Of a DNA stretch of 64,000 nt, positions 34,809-46,101 are shown in pieces. Every line of letters starts with the position of its first letter. The stretch's first letter is position 1. Location of the stretch: contig NZ_CCDL010000001.1 in the NCBI RefSeq assembly GCF_000724085.1, positions 1,054,001 through 1,118,000 on the forward strand, in the 5' to 3' direction. Origin of the DNA: Oceanobacillus manasiensis. Its GTDB lineage: Bacteria; Bacillota; Bacilli; Bacillales; Amphibacillaceae. The position numbers and the translations under genes were made by a program. The notes beneath the pieces were generated by a model that worked only from the letters and a program-made list of their open reading frames with translations, had not been told where the DNA came from and did not search any database.

Positions 34809-35942
34809 ATGGAAACAAAGTACAGCATGGTGAAACGAGCGATTCAATCCGATATCCTGGACGGTACCTATATACCGCACCAAAAAATCAGCTCGGAAAG
34901 TGAATTGATGAAGCAATTTGGAGTCAGTAGACATACCGTTAGGCTGGCAATTGGCGACTTAGTAGCAAAGGGTTGGTTATATCGTGAACAAGGAGCTGGA
35001 ACGTTCGTTACGGATAGAAGAGAAGAGCAGGATACCATACAAGTAGTAGACCGAAAAAACATTGCGATTATTACGACCTATATTTCAGATTATATTTTCC
35101 CCACTATCATTAGAGGAGCGGAATGTGTTTTAAGTCAAGAAGGCTATCATGTGAGTATCTTTAGTACCAATAACGATCATGAAAAAGAGCGCGAGATTTT
35201 GGAAAAGATTTTGAGCCAACCCTTTGATGGGGTGATTGTGGAGCCGACAAAGAGTGCGTTTTCTAACCCAAATATTAACTATTATCTTAACTTGGAACGT
35301 CTATCCATTCCGTATATTATGATTAATGCTTATTATGATGAGCTTGAACCTACAAGCATTGTGATGGACGATGAAAAAGGTGGATTCATCCAGACGGAGC
35401 ACCTTATACAATTAGGGCATACAGAAATTGCTGGTATATTTAAAACAGATGATTTACAAGGTACAAAGCGAATGAAGGGTTTTTTGAAAGCGCATCGTCG
35501 TTATGGGCTTCCACTCAACCCGAAAAATATTATTACCTATAATACGGAAGAAAAGCATACCAAGCCTATGAAAGATCTGGAAAAAATGTTGTTCTCTGGG
35601 GAAGCACGTGGGATTACTGGGTTAGTCGCTTATAACGATGAACTGGTGATCAACGTGTTGAACCTTTTGCGCAAGAAAGACATGCAAGTCCCTCATGATT
35701 TATCGATTGTGGGGTATGATGATTCCTTCTATACAGAAGTATCAGAGGTGAAGCTTACCTCTGTTGCACATCCGAAGAGCGATATGGGTCAGGCTGCAGC
35801 TAAGACCATTCTTGATCTTATTAAAAGGAAAAATAGTAACAAAGTAAATGGTCCTGGGCAGGTAGAGTCTACTGTCTATCAGCCTGAACTTATATTGCGC
35901 AGCTCGACCAAAGAGTTAAAAAAGATTGAAGTTACTTCATAA
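34809..35942 (+). CDS. araR: AraR, arabinose-responsive GntR/LacI chimeric repressor
   Basis: The 377-residue protein joins an N-terminal GntR-type winged HTH (YIPHQKISSESELMKQFGVSRHTVRLAIGDLVAKGWLYREQGAGTFV) to a LacI-type sugar-binding domain (VGYDDSFYTEVSEVKLTSVAHPKSDMGQAAA). This chimera is the hallmark of AraR. GAGGTGG precedes the ATG. AraR represses arabinose genes until L-arabinose binds; operators of the expected kind occur before araD, araR, araN, abfA and chvE in this window. Confidence 0.95.
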   Translation: METKYSMVKRAIQSDILDGTYIPHQKISSESELMKQFGVSRHTVRLAIGDLVAKGWLYREQGAGTFVTDRREEQDTIQVVDRKNIAIITTYISDYIFPTIIRGAECVLSQEGYHVSIFSTNNDHEKEREILEKILSQPFDGVIVEPTKSAFSNPNINYYLNLERLSIPYIMINAYYDELEPTSIVMDDEKGGFIQTEHLIQLGHTEIAGIFKTDDLQGTKRMKGFLKAHRRYGLPLNPKNIITYNTEEKHTKPMKDLEKMLFSGEARGITGLVAYNDELVINVLNLLRKKDMQVPHDLSIVGYDDSFYTEVSEVKLTSVAHPKSDMGQAAAKTILDLIKRKNSNKVNGPGQVESTVYQPELILRSSTKELKKIEVTS

Positions 35943-35992
35943 GTGAGACCTATTTACTTAGTTGGTTTCCTTTGAGCCAGGAGGGTGAAACG

Positions 35993-37150
35993 TTGATAGT
36001 AAAACAAGTAAATCCTGTCATGGTGCACACTACAGTGGGTACAAAGCCTGCTCTACCTTCGAAGGTGGCTGTTGAGCTTACTGATGGGAATAACGTAGAA
36101 ATAAATGTGGCATGGTCAAATGAGGAAAACATGGATTTTCAAAAGAAAGGTGAGTATGAAATTAAAGGGGATCTGTACTATAAGCAATACCCAAGACCGC
36201 TAATTGAGCAACGTGCAGACCCTTATATTTATTTACATGAGGATGGATATTATTATTTCACAGGGTCCTATCCACTTTATGATCGAATTGTAATTCGTAG
36301 AGCTAAAACGATAGAAGGCTTATCTCAGGCTAAAGAGGTTACTGTGTGGGAGAAACGTCAGGAGGGGATCCTGTCAGAACATATTTGGGCACCAGAACTC
36401 CATTTCATTAATGGAAAATGGTATATCCATTTTGCGGCAGGGGATAAAGAGGACGTATGGGCGATTAGACCATATGTATTGGAAACAAGTTCTGCTAATC
36501 CGCTAGAAGGAACCTGGGAGGAAAAAGGACAAATTAACACGGCTTTTCAAAGCTTTTCCCTTGATGCCACTACCTTTGAGCATAGTGGATCTAGGTATCT
36601 CGTCTGGGCACAAAAAGTGGCGGAGGATACGATCTCCAATATGTATATCGCTAAAATGAAAAATCCGTGGACACTGGAAGGGGAGCAAGTCCTCTTATCA
36701 ACCCCTGAATTCAAATGGGAGCAACAGGGTTTTTATGTAAACGAAGGGCCGGCCATGCTGAAGCGTAATGGAAAACTATTTATCTCGTATTCTGCAAGTG
36801 CCACAGATGACCGCTACGTTATGGGACTACTTACCGCTGATGAAAATAGTAATCTGTTGGATCCACTCTCGTGGAAAAAGGCAGCCGAACCTATTTTCAT
36901 TTCAAATGAGCAGCAGAAGCAGTATGGCCCAGGTCATAATAGCTTTACGGTAGACGAGGAGGGGAATGACCTGCTTGTATATCATGCAAGGCCATACAAG
37001 GAGATCAGTGGAAACCCGTTATATGATCATAATCGTCATGCAAGAATACAGCCATTGCTATGGAAAACAGATGGAACACCATATTTTGGAGTGCCTGGAG
37101 ACATGCTAGAGGGCGAGACGACTGTGGTAGCCAAAGTGGTGGTGAACTAG
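35993..37150 (+). CDS. intracellular GH43-family glycosidase (alpha-L-arabinofuranosidase/beta-xylosidase type)
   Basis: The 385-residue protein has a short N-terminal beta domain with the Big_4-like run PALPSKVAVELTDGNNVEINVAWS, then a five-bladed GH43 propeller. Probable catalytic residues are the base Asp in RADPYIYLHEDGYYYFTGS, the pKa-tuning Asp in FSLDATTF and the acid Glu in VNEGPAML. No signal peptide is present, so it acts on imported oligosaccharides. The TTG at 35993 follows AGGAGGGTG; an upstream in-frame TTG at 35972 would place that site inside the gene. It follows araR by 50 bases. Confidence 0.85.
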   Translation: MIVKQVNPVMVHTTVGTKPALPSKVAVELTDGNNVEINVAWSNEENMDFQKKGEYEIKGDLYYKQYPRPLIEQRADPYIYLHEDGYYYFTGSYPLYDRIVIRRAKTIEGLSQAKEVTVWEKRQEGILSEHIWAPELHFINGKWYIHFAAGDKEDVWAIRPYVLETSSANPLEGTWEEKGQINTAFQSFSLDATTFEHSGSRYLVWAQKVAEDTISNMYIAKMKNPWTLEGEQVLLSTPEFKWEQQGFYVNEGPAMLKRNGKLFISYSASATDDRYVMGLLTADENSNLLDPLSWKKAAEPIFISNEQQKQYGPGHNSFTVDEEGNDLLVYHARPYKEISGNPLYDHNRHARIQPLLWKTDGTPYFGVPGDMLEGETTVVAKVVVN

Positions 37151-37195
37151 GTCGCCAATAACCTTCTCCTTATTTTCGCTGTATTTTATTGAAAA

Positions 37196-37266
37196 ATTTT
37201 GTACGTATAAGTTTGTTTAGAATATTCTTTCAAGTTATTGACTAGTTATAAGAGTAGTGATACTAT
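37196..37266 (+). promoter_or_regulatory. araN promoter with AraR operator upstream
   Basis: An AraR-type site with core TTTTGTACGTATAAGTT lies at 37196-37213. TTGACT (37238-37243), 17 bases and TACTAT (37261-37266) form the promoter for araN. A cre-like TGGAAGCGCTTTAT (12 of 14) lies at 37438-37451, just before the gene. Confidence 0.8.
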
Positions 37267-37285
37267 TTCATTAACAGAGACTAGA

Positions 37286-37326
37286 GGGCATGTTTGAAAC
37301 CGATTAGACGAAGCTCGAACATGTCC
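37286..37326 (+). other. hairpin in the araN leader
   Basis: GGGCATGTT (37286-37294) pairs with AACATGTCC (37318-37326) in the roughly 200-base untranslated leader of araN. There is no T run, so it looks like an RNA structural element and not a terminator. No known riboswitch was recognised. Confidence 0.4.
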
Positions 37327-37471
37327 GTACAAAAGAAGAAAATGAATGCGTTATCAAAAATTATAATCATAAAAAGAAAGTAGGAGGTGGAGGAAACAAT
37401 TCATCGTTGGATAATCAATAGCATTAAGTGTTATTTATGGAAGCGCTTTATAAAAGTGAGGGGGAAATTAA

Positions 37472-38653
37472 ATGAAAAAGTTCTTATTGTTGGTAGTTCT
37501 CATGTTTATCCCTGCAATACTTGCAGCATGTGGGGGTAGTGATGAGGCAAGTGGTGAAGCAGAAGAAACAGAGGTTATTGGAGAAGACATAGAAGGAGCG
37601 ACAGAATTAACATATTGGACCTTTGTAGGACAGCATGTTGACTTGTTCCGAGATTCAGCTGAGAGATGGAATGAGGAAAATCCAGACAGACCAATTAAAC
37701 TAGTTGCTGAGACATATCCATATGATCAGATGCACAATAACTTATTGTTAGCCTTACAATCAGGCAAAGGGGCACCAGACATTTCAGATATTGAGCTCGG
37801 ACGTTATGCCAACTACTTGCAAGGAGAACCACAGTTAGAGCCAATGAATGAATATGTAGAGCCGGTTTTAGGAGAATCTGTTTCTTCAAGATTTGAGCTT
37901 TATGCTAAGGATGGGAATTACTACGGAATACCAACACATGTAGGAGCCACAGTCATGTATTATAATACAGAGATTATGGATCAAGCAGGCGTTGATATAG
38001 ATGCAATTAAAACATGGGATGACTATGTGGAAGCAGGAAAGCAAGTTGTCGAGAATACAGATTCTGTTATGTGGAACGTAGGAACAACTGACTTTTTAAT
38101 GGACTTCTGGCCAATGGTTTCTCAACGAAAATCTGACTTTTTTGACGGGAATGGCGATGTAACGCTTGATAATGAAACAAATGTTGAGACACTACAGTTT
38201 TTACATGATGTCCTTTATGAAGAAGAGATCGCCGAACTTACACCAGGAGCTATGAATCAATCAGAAGAATTTTATGGCTATATGAATGATGGTGGAGCAG
38301 GGTCTGTTTTAGCGCCAATATGGTATATGGGAAGATTCATCGATAGTATGCCAGATTTGGAAGGTAAGATTGCAATTCGTCCAATGCCTGCATGGGAAGA
38401 AGGAGGCAATCGCTCTGCCGGTATGGGTGGAACAGGTACCGTTGTAACAAATCAATCAGAAGCAACCGATCTAGCAAAAGAATTTCTTGCCTATACAAAA
38501 CTATCAGAGGAAGGAAACATTAACCTTTGGACAGTTCTTGGTTTTGACCCTCCACGCTGGGAAGTTTGGGAAAGTGAAGAGGTGAGAGAAGACAATAAAT
38601 ATTATCAATATTTTGGGGAAGGTATTTTTGACACACTATTAGATGAAAGATGA
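37472..38653 (+). CDS. araN: arabinosaccharide-binding lipoprotein AraN, shortened by a frameshift
   Basis: The 393-residue frame has lipobox LAAC (Cys20), then a CUT1 binding-protein fold (ATELTYWTFVGQHVDLFRDSAERWNEENPD, PDISDIELGRYANYL, GMGGTGTVVTNQSEATDLAKEF). It stops at a TGA (38651-38653) shortly after YYQYFGEGIFDTLL. The missing last 50 or so residues are encoded in another frame immediately downstream (38643-38801). The cause is a tandem duplication of GATGAAA at 38642-38655: removing one copy restores LLDEIHELN. It serves AraPQ; whether the short form folds is unknown. Confidence 0.88.
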   Translation: MKKFLLLVVLMFIPAILAACGGSDEASGEAEETEVIGEDIEGATELTYWTFVGQHVDLFRDSAERWNEENPDRPIKLVAETYPYDQMHNNLLLALQSGKGAPDISDIELGRYANYLQGEPQLEPMNEYVEPVLGESVSSRFELYAKDGNYYGIPTHVGATVMYYNTEIMDQAGVDIDAIKTWDDYVEAGKQVVENTDSVMWNVGTTDFLMDFWPMVSQRKSDFFDGNGDVTLDNETNVETLQFLHDVLYEEEIAELTPGAMNQSEEFYGYMNDGGAGSVLAPIWYMGRFIDSMPDLEGKIAIRPMPAWEEGGNRSAGMGGTGTVVTNQSEATDLAKEFLAYTKLSEEGNINLWTVLGFDPPRWEVWESEEVREDNKYYQYFGEGIFDTLLDER

Positions 38654-38801
38654 AATACATGAACTGAATATAACGGAAAATACTCCTGATGTGGCTACAG
38701 AATACAATACAAATGTAGCAGAAAATGTACTCAGACAGCAGGCTCAGACACCAGAAGAAGCATTAAAAGAGGCTGCAGAAAAAATTCGAGAGATGCAGTA
38801 A
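38643..38801 (+). pseudogene. araN: detached 3' end of araN (out of frame)
   Basis: The frame reads MKDEIHELNITENTPDVATE and ends TPEEALKEAAEKIREMQ, the usual C-terminal helix of AraN-type binding proteins. It overlaps the end of the upstream frame and has no ribosome binding site, so it is a frame-shifted remnant, not a gene. Confidence 0.85.
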
Positions 38802-38826
38802 AGGAAGAGAACAAGAGTGAGGAGAC

Positions 38827-38858
38827 GCAAGGAGAATCTCCTTGCTTTTGTTCTTTTA
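38827..38858 (+). terminator. terminator after araN
   Basis: GCAAGGAG (38827-38834) pairs with CTCCTTGC (38838-38845), followed by TTTTGTTCTTTT. Confidence 0.85.
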
Positions 38859-38885
38859 TTAAGGGCAATCAAATTTCCAAAGTGA

Positions 38886-38933
38886 TTGAAAAGTAAAATA
38901 ATTTTATATATAATCAACTTATACGTACAAATT
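38886..38933 (+). promoter_or_regulatory. abfA operon promoter with AraR operator
   Basis: TTGAAA (38886-38891), 17 bases and TATAAT (38909-38914) form a strong promoter. An AraR-type site, AACTTATACGTACAAATT (38916-38933), begins 2 bases after the -10 box. Confidence 0.88.
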
Positions 38934-39002
38934 ATAGCGGAATATAGTTACACACATAGGAGTGAATGAAGGAGAGGGGCATAGGTAACATCTTACTTAT
39001 AA

Positions 39003-40535
<1,533 letters not shown>

Positions 40536-40562
40536 GGGTTTATAGTTAAAAGGAGGGAAATA

Positions 40563-41549
40563 ATGGAACCGGCATCTAGCAATGTACAGTTACAAGTAGA
40601 AAATGAGGGACGGCCAAATCAAAAAGGACCGCAATTTAAAGGGAAGAAAAAAGGACCCAATAAATTCCTTAAATTTCTTAATTCAAAGAAAGTAGTACCA
40701 TATGTTTTTGTCTCACCATTTATCATAACCTTTCTCGTGTTAACCTTATATCCAGCTATACAAGGGATCTTGATGAGTTTTCAAAGTGTGCTTCCAGGAC
40801 AGGTAACATTTGTTGGTCTGGAGAATTACTCGAGGATTACAAATGGCACATTTCTTAGAGCGTTAACGAACACGACCATTTATGTTGTGCTAACGGTTAT
40901 TATATTGACCGTCATTCCGATGGTATTGGCAGTATTTTTAGATTCGAAGTTTGTTAAGATGAAGACTGTTTTTCGGGCATCTTTCTTTATACCAGCATTA
41001 ACATCAACCATAGTTGGTGGTATGATCTTTCGATTAATGTTTGGTGAGCAAGATACCGCCATTGCAAATCAGGTATTAGGATTTTTGGGAATGGATACTG
41101 TTAACTGGCGATTTACTGCATGGTCCGGAATGTTCCTGATGGTAATTTTAGCTTCATGGAGATGGATAGGCGTAAACATGTTGTATTTCTTGGCGGCATT
41201 GCAAAATATTCCAACAGAATTATATGAGGCTTCTGAAATAGATGGGGCATCCAAATTAAAGCAGTTTTGGTATGTTACATTGCCACAATTAAAACCAATT
41301 ATAGTATTCGTTACAACGATTACGATCATTAATGGATTTAGAATGTTTGAGGAGAGCTTCGTATTTTGGGAAGCAGGATCACCAGGGAATATCGGTTTAA
41401 CAGTAGTTGGGTATATTTATCAACAAGGTATCCAGCAGAATAATATTGGTTTCGGAGCAGCTGTAGGTGTCGTTTTAATGCTCATCATATTTGTAGTTAG
41501 TATTATTAACCTCATCTTAACTGGTGCTTTCAAAAAGGGGGATGAGTAG
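40563..41549 (+). CDS. araP: arabinosaccharide ABC transporter permease AraP
   Basis: The 328-residue CUT1 permease has a long cytoplasmic, Lys-rich N-terminus (about 45 residues), six predicted membrane segments and the EAA loop LYEASEIDGASKLKQFWYVTLPQL. It pairs with AraQ and the binding protein AraN; energy should come from a shared ATPase encoded elsewhere. AGGAGGG precedes the ATG. A weak cre-like sequence, TGTAAACGCTTAAG (12 of 14), spans the end of abfA at 40523-40536. Confidence 0.93.
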   Translation: MEPASSNVQLQVENEGRPNQKGPQFKGKKKGPNKFLKFLNSKKVVPYVFVSPFIITFLVLTLYPAIQGILMSFQSVLPGQVTFVGLENYSRITNGTFLRALTNTTIYVVLTVIILTVIPMVLAVFLDSKFVKMKTVFRASFFIPALTSTIVGGMIFRLMFGEQDTAIANQVLGFLGMDTVNWRFTAWSGMFLMVILASWRWIGVNMLYFLAALQNIPTELYEASEIDGASKLKQFWYVTLPQLKPIIVFVTTITIINGFRMFEESFVFWEAGSPGNIGLTVVGYIYQQGIQQNNIGFGAAVGVVLMLIIFVVSIINLILTGAFKKGDE

Positions 41550-42389
41550 ATGAATAAAAAGCGTTTTCCTCTACTAAAATGGGTTATCAATATTGGATTA
41601 TCTATCACAGCGTTGATAGCGCTTTTTCCAATTATAAGTCTTGTCATTTCATCTTTTATGCCTTCCTCTGAATTGATGAGAAACGGCATTTCCTTAAATA
41701 TAAGTTTCGATCAGTTAAACTTAGATAACTATCTTTATATTTTCACGCAGGCTCCCGAGTACTGGGCTTGGTATGGAAACAGTTTAATAATTTCAGCCGT
41801 GACGATTGTCCTGTCACTATTCTTTTCGTCCATGGTAGGCTATGCGTTAGCATTGTACGATTTTAAAGGGAAAAACCTTTTCTTTATCCTCGTGCTATTT
41901 ATCTTAATGGTACCGTTTGAAATATTAATGCTTCCACTATTCCGCATGATGATAAATCTGCAATTAGTCGATACATACTTGGCAGTCATCTTACCATTAG
42001 TGGTAGCTCCGGTAGCTGTGTTTTTCTTTAGACAATATGCACTGGGTTTACCTAAGGAATTAATGGATGCAGCACGAATAGACGGTTCTACTGAGTATGG
42101 AATATTTTTCCGGATCATGCTGCCACTAATGGGTCCTTCGTTGGCTGCAATGGCAATCCTGCAAGGTCTTGCAAGTTGGAATAACTTCCTGTGGCCATTG
42201 CTCGTGCTTCGGTCTAACGATATGTTCACGTTACCAATAGGTCTCGCGACACTGCTGACACCTTATGGAAACAATTACGATGTGTTAATTGCTGGTTCGG
42301 TTATGACGATTATTCCGATTATTATTTTGTTTATCTTTTTCCAACGCTATTTTGTTTCAGGGCTTACAGTAGGTGGCGTAAAAGGATAG
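41550..42389 (+). CDS. araQ: arabinosaccharide ABC transporter permease AraQ
   Basis: The 279-residue CUT1 permease has six membrane segments and the EAA loop LMDAARIDGSTEYGIFFRIMLPLM. Its ATG directly follows the araP stop codon with no gap, and GGGGGATGAG at the end of araP is its ribosome binding site, so the two are made in equal amounts. It ends in FQRYFVSGLTVGGVKG, the usual MalG-type terminus. Confidence 0.93.
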   Translation: MNKKRFPLLKWVINIGLSITALIALFPIISLVISSFMPSSELMRNGISLNISFDQLNLDNYLYIFTQAPEYWAWYGNSLIISAVTIVLSLFFSSMVGYALALYDFKGKNLFFILVLFILMVPFEILMLPLFRMMINLQLVDTYLAVILPLVVAPVAVFFFRQYALGLPKELMDAARIDGSTEYGIFFRIMLPLMGPSLAAMAILQGLASWNNFLWPLLVLRSNDMFTLPIGLATLLTPYGNNYDVLIAGSVMTIIPIIILFIFFQRYFVSGLTVGGVKG

Positions 42390-42420
42390 GCGAAAGTCTA
42401 GTTAAAGAGGGGGTTGCAAG

Positions 42421-43059
42421 GTGAATGTGAATGGTGTGGTAACAACATTAGAAAAAATGATGAATTGGGTCGCCAGATTAGCCTATCTAAATTTGCTATG
42501 GTTGCTGTTTTCTTTACGGGGGCTCTTCCTGGCAGGGGTTTTTCCAGCTACCGTTGCAGCGCTTGGGGTATCCAGGAAATGGCTTTCTGGTGAACAGGAT
42601 ATAAAAATATGGAAAACCTTTAAAGAAGGATATTCCACTGAATTTAAAGCAGCTAATGCTTTAGGTTGGATATTAACAGCTGTTGGATCCTTGCTCTATG
42701 TTAATTACCGTGTCTTACTGGGATTACAAGAAACGGTTTCATTCCTTGTTCCATTTGCCTTTTACTTTATCATCATCGTGTATGTTTTAGTGATTATTTG
42801 GAGCTTCCCTCTTTTAGCACATTATCAGACGAATATATTTCAGCATTTAAAAAATGCATTTATTATTGGCTTTTCTAAAGTGCATATCTCGCTAGGAATA
42901 GGGATACTCGGTTTTGTTAGCATCTATTTTTCTCTTGAACATCCCGCTTTCATTCCGTTCTTTCTATTTAGCGCCATCGCCATCATGTGGATGTGGGCTG
43001 CAATGTATGTTTTTAAAGCTTTAGATAAAAAGACAGCGGAAGTAGGAAACGAAGCTTAG
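42421..43059 (+). CDS. YesL-like DUF624 membrane protein
   Basis: The 212-residue protein has about five membrane segments and the DUF624 opening (WVARLAYLNLLWLLFSLRGLFLAGVFPATVAALGVSRKWLSGE). Members such as YesL are encoded with sugar ABC importers and glycosidases in Bacillus, but their activity is unknown. The start is GTG at 42421 with GAGGGGG upstream. It lies in the abfA-araPQ operon between araQ and the second GH51 gene. Confidence 0.87.
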   Translation: MNVNGVVTTLEKMMNWVARLAYLNLLWLLFSLRGLFLAGVFPATVAALGVSRKWLSGEQDIKIWKTFKEGYSTEFKAANALGWILTAVGSLLYVNYRVLLGLQETVSFLVPFAFYFIIIVYVLVIIWSFPLLAHYQTNIFQHLKNAFIIGFSKVHISLGIGILGFVSIYFSLEHPAFIPFFLFSAIAIMWMWAAMYVFKALDKKTAEVGNEA

Positions 43060-43088
43060 ATTGAAACCATATATGGAGGAGTTTTACG

Positions 43089-44558
43089 ATGAACAACATT
43101 ATTATCAATACGGACGTAGGGGAAGGAACGATTAACAAAAATATTTACGGACACTTTGCTGAGCACTTGGGTCGTTGCATCTATGAAGGAATTTGGGTCG
43201 GTGAGGATTCAAGTATTTCAAATACGAAAGGGATTCGGAATGATGTCCTGCAAGCGTTAAAGAATATTGATATTCCTGTCCTGCGCTGGCCTGGTGGCTG
43301 TTTTGCAGACGAGTATCATTGGAAGGATGGAGTCGGGCCTGCTGAGAATCGTAAACGAATGGTCAATACCCATTGGGGTGGTGTAGTGGAGAATAATCAT
43401 TTTGGTACACATGAATTCATGCTGCTATGTGAATTATTAGGAGCAGATCCATACATTTGTGGAAACGTAGGCAGTGGCTCTGTTCAGGAAATGTCTGAAT
43501 GGGTAGAATATATGACTTTCGATGGAGAATCTCCTATGGCAAACTGGCGACAAGAAAATGGTCAGGAAGAGCCATGGAAGCTGAAATACTTCGGTGTTGG
43601 CAATGAAAACTGGGGCTGTGGTGGTAATATGCGTCCAGAATACTATGCTGATTTGTATCGTCAATATCAGACATATTGCCGAAACTATGGAGACAACACA
43701 TTATACAAAATTGCTGGCGGGGCTAATGTAGATGATTTTAACTGGACAGAGGTGCTGATGCGAGAGGCTGCACCATTAATGGACGGATTAAGCCTGCATT
43801 ATTATGTACATCCAGGTGGATTTGAAAACAAAGGATCTGCTGTTGACTTCACAGAGGATGAATGGGACATCACGATGAAAAAAGCTCTGTTTATAGAAGA
43901 GCTCATTATGAAGCATGGCACCATTATGGACAAATATGATCCAGAAAAGCGTGTCGGCATGATTATCGATGAGTGGGGTACATGGTTTGATGTGGAAAAG
44001 GGGACAAACCCTGGTTTCCTTTATCAACAGAATACAATTCGTGATGCGGTTGTTGCAGGAGTCTCCCTTAATATTTTCAACAACCACAACGATCGTGTTC
44101 AGATGGCAAATATTGCACAGACGGTCAATGTGTTGCAAGCAATGATTTTAACAGAAGGAAAAGATATGATCCTAACACCAACGTACCATGTGTTTGAAAT
44201 GTACAAAGTGCATCAGGATGCAGAGAAGTTAAGCCTTGATCTAACGTCTGAAAATGTTGAAAGTGATGCATATCCTCAAGTGAGTGCTTCTGCATCTAAA
44301 GCAAAGGATGGTTCGATTAACATTAGCCTTTGTAACATGGATAAAGCAGCCCAGGCGGATATTACGTTGGAGCTACGGGGAATAGATACTGCCGACATTA
44401 CAGGACGTGTCATAACCGCCAATGAAATGAATGCGCGGAATACATTTGAAGCACCAGAGCAAGTGAAACCTACTGATTTTACAGGGTTTACATCTAAAGA
44501 AAACACACTGGCTATTACACTGCCAAAAATGTCTGTCGTTGTTTTAACAGTAAAGTAA
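43089..44558 (+). CDS. second alpha-L-arabinofuranosidase, GH51
   Basis: The 489-residue intracellular protein has [41 protein letters not shown], acid/base Glu in [12 protein letters not shown] and nucleophile Glu in [10 protein letters not shown]. It belongs to the other main GH51 branch (B. subtilis Abf2/XsaA type) and is only distantly similar to the enzyme at 39018, so the two probably differ in linkage or chain-length preference. GGAGG precedes the ATG. It is in the same operon. Confidence 0.93.
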   Translation: MNNIIINTDVGEGTINKNIYGHFAEHLGRCIYEGIWVGEDSSISNTKGIRNDVLQALKNIDIPVLRWPGGCFADEYHWKDGVGPAENRKRMVNTHWGGVVENNHFGTHEFMLLCELLGADPYICGNVGSGSVQEMSEWVEYMTFDGESPMANWRQENGQEEPWKLKYFGVGNENWGCGGNMRPEYYADLYRQYQTYCRNYGDNTLYKIAGGANVDDFNWTEVLMREAAPLMDGLSLHYYVHPGGFENKGSAVDFTEDEWDITMKKALFIEELIMKHGTIMDKYDPEKRVGMIIDEWGTWFDVEKGTNPGFLYQQNTIRDAVVAGVSLNIFNNHNDRVQMANIAQTVNVLQAMILTEGKDMILTPTYHVFEMYKVHQDAEKLSLDLTSENVESDAYPQVSASASKAKDGSINISLCNMDKAAQADITLELRGIDTADITGRVITANEMNARNTFEAPEQVKPTDFTGFTSKENTLAITLPKMSVVVLTVK

Positions 44559-44623
44559 TGTTTTTGGAGAGTCGGTAGGTTAATAGTCTACTGGCTCTTT
44601 GCATGAAGAGAGGAGGATTACAT

Positions 44624-45841
44624 ATGGAGATGGGAAAGAAATGGAACCAACTTGCAGAAGAGCTAAAAGTGGATAAGAAAATGTTACCGGTGATCGACAT
44701 ATCCGCTGGGAGCCTAAAACATCTTGGTCCCTATTTACAAAAGATGGGGCTGAGAAAAGCCGTGATTATTGCAGATCAAAACACAACGAAGGTAGCGGGG
44801 GAGGAAGTACAACAAACGCTGGATCTTGAAGGTGTCGATTCATCCATTATTCTTCTTAAGGAAAATGAGCAGGGACAAGTAAATGCAGATGAAGCAACAT
44901 TGATGCAAGTTATGGTGGAGACACCCCAAAACGTTGACGTGTTACTGGCAGTTGGGGCAGGAACGATACATGACATTACAAGATTTTGTGGTTATAAGAT
45001 GGGTATTCCTTTTATATCAATACCGACAGCTGCTTCAGTAGACGGCTTCACATCGAAAGGGGCACCTTTAATATTAAGAGGGGTGAAGAAAACGATACAA
45101 ACAGCATCGCCAATTGCTGTCTTTGCTGATATCACCATTATAAAGAATGCACCAACGGAACTAACGGCTGCAGGGTTTGGTGATATGCTTGGAAAGTACA
45201 CATCCCTCTTAGATTGGAAAATATCCAACTTGGTTGGCGAAGAGCCATATAACCATATTGCAGCAGAACTGACGGAAAAAGCGCTTCAAACGTGTGTCAT
45301 GCATGTGGATGAGATTGCTGTAGCGGATGATACAGGTATATCTGTGCTGATGCAAGCTCTAATTGAATCAGGGCTGGTTATGCTGTTGATTAATTCATCT
45401 AGATCTGCCTCAGGTGGAGAGCATCATCTTTCACACTTTTGGGAGATGGATCTTCTAAGAAGAGAAGAACGCCAAATTCTACACGGTGCTAAGGTTGGTG
45501 TCGCAACCATTATTATCACAAGGCTATATAAGCAGTTTGCGAACCAATTTAATTCTCGCAATGTAGCAAAAGAGGATCTGTTTATACAGAAACTGTGCGA
45601 GCAATGGTCTGTAATTAAGGGTGCGATAGAGCAACTACCAGCGCCTGATGAGTTAGATGCATTGCTGAAGAAGGCAGGTGGGCCGGGAACACCAGAAGAG
45701 CTGGGGATTGAAGATAAGATTGTAGAAGAAAGTCTTAATGAGGCCTATCATTTACGGGACCGTTGCACGGGTCTACTGTTAATCAATAAGCAAAAGCAAG
45801 CACGCATTTCATATCGACCAGAAGAAATGGAAATTGGTTAA
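44624..45841 (+). CDS. araM: sn-glycerol-1-phosphate dehydrogenase AraM
   Basis: The 405-residue protein is an iron-alcohol-dehydrogenase-fold enzyme. It has the nucleotide-binding GAGTIHDITRFCGYKMGIPFISIPTAASVDGFTSKGAPL, then GFGDMLGKYTSLLDW, and metal-binding His residues in GGEHHLSHFWEM and HGAKVGV. B. subtilis AraM reduces dihydroxyacetone phosphate to sn-glycerol 1-phosphate and is encoded in the ara operon there too. The ATG at 44624 follows GAGAGGAGG. Confidence 0.93.
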   Translation: MEMGKKWNQLAEELKVDKKMLPVIDISAGSLKHLGPYLQKMGLRKAVIIADQNTTKVAGEEVQQTLDLEGVDSSIILLKENEQGQVNADEATLMQVMVETPQNVDVLLAVGAGTIHDITRFCGYKMGIPFISIPTAASVDGFTSKGAPLILRGVKKTIQTASPIAVFADITIIKNAPTELTAAGFGDMLGKYTSLLDWKISNLVGEEPYNHIAAELTEKALQTCVMHVDEIAVADDTGISVLMQALIESGLVMLLINSSRSASGGEHHLSHFWEMDLLRREERQILHGAKVGVATIIITRLYKQFANQFNSRNVAKEDLFIQKLCEQWSVIKGAIEQLPAPDELDALLKKAGGPGTPEELGIEDKIVEESLNEAYHLRDRCTGLLLINKQKQARISYRPEEMEIG

Positions 45842-45842
45842 A

Positions 45843-46094
45843 ATGACGTGCAAAAGTTGTAACCGTTCCATTGCAGTTCCAGCAAATGATTTACATGAGC
45901 TATTAGAAGAACAACTTGCACTTGAAACCAATCTTGTGGATGACGTGATATTTGAGGAGCGTCTTGCTGAATGTGCCAATTGTCCCTTTCTTATAAATGA
46001 AACGACGTGTGGCCACTGTGGTTGTTTTGTGCAATTTAGAGCAAGGCTTGCGTATAAGCAGTGCCCGGATCCAGAAGAGACTAGATGGCAATAA
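45843..46094 (+). CDS. Cys-rich DUF6171-like small protein
   Basis: The 83-residue protein has two cysteine clusters, MTCKSCNR at the start and CANCP...TTCGHCGCFVQFRARL...CPDP in the second half, suggesting one or two zinc sites. The pattern matches the DUF6171 family. Its ATG is one base after the araM stop codon, so it is probably translationally coupled to AraM. Function unknown; a metal-handling or chaperone role for the metal-dependent AraM is conceivable but untested. Confidence 0.72.
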   Translation: MTCKSCNRSIAVPANDLHELLEEQLALETNLVDDVIFEERLAECANCPFLINETTCGHCGCFVQFRARLAYKQCPDPEETRWQ

Positions 46095-46101
46095 CGTGAT
46101 G

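Noticed and set aside
38620-38660. Programmed frameshifting in araN
   Set aside because: No slippery heptamer or downstream structure is evident; the tandem GATGAAA duplication explains the shift more simply.
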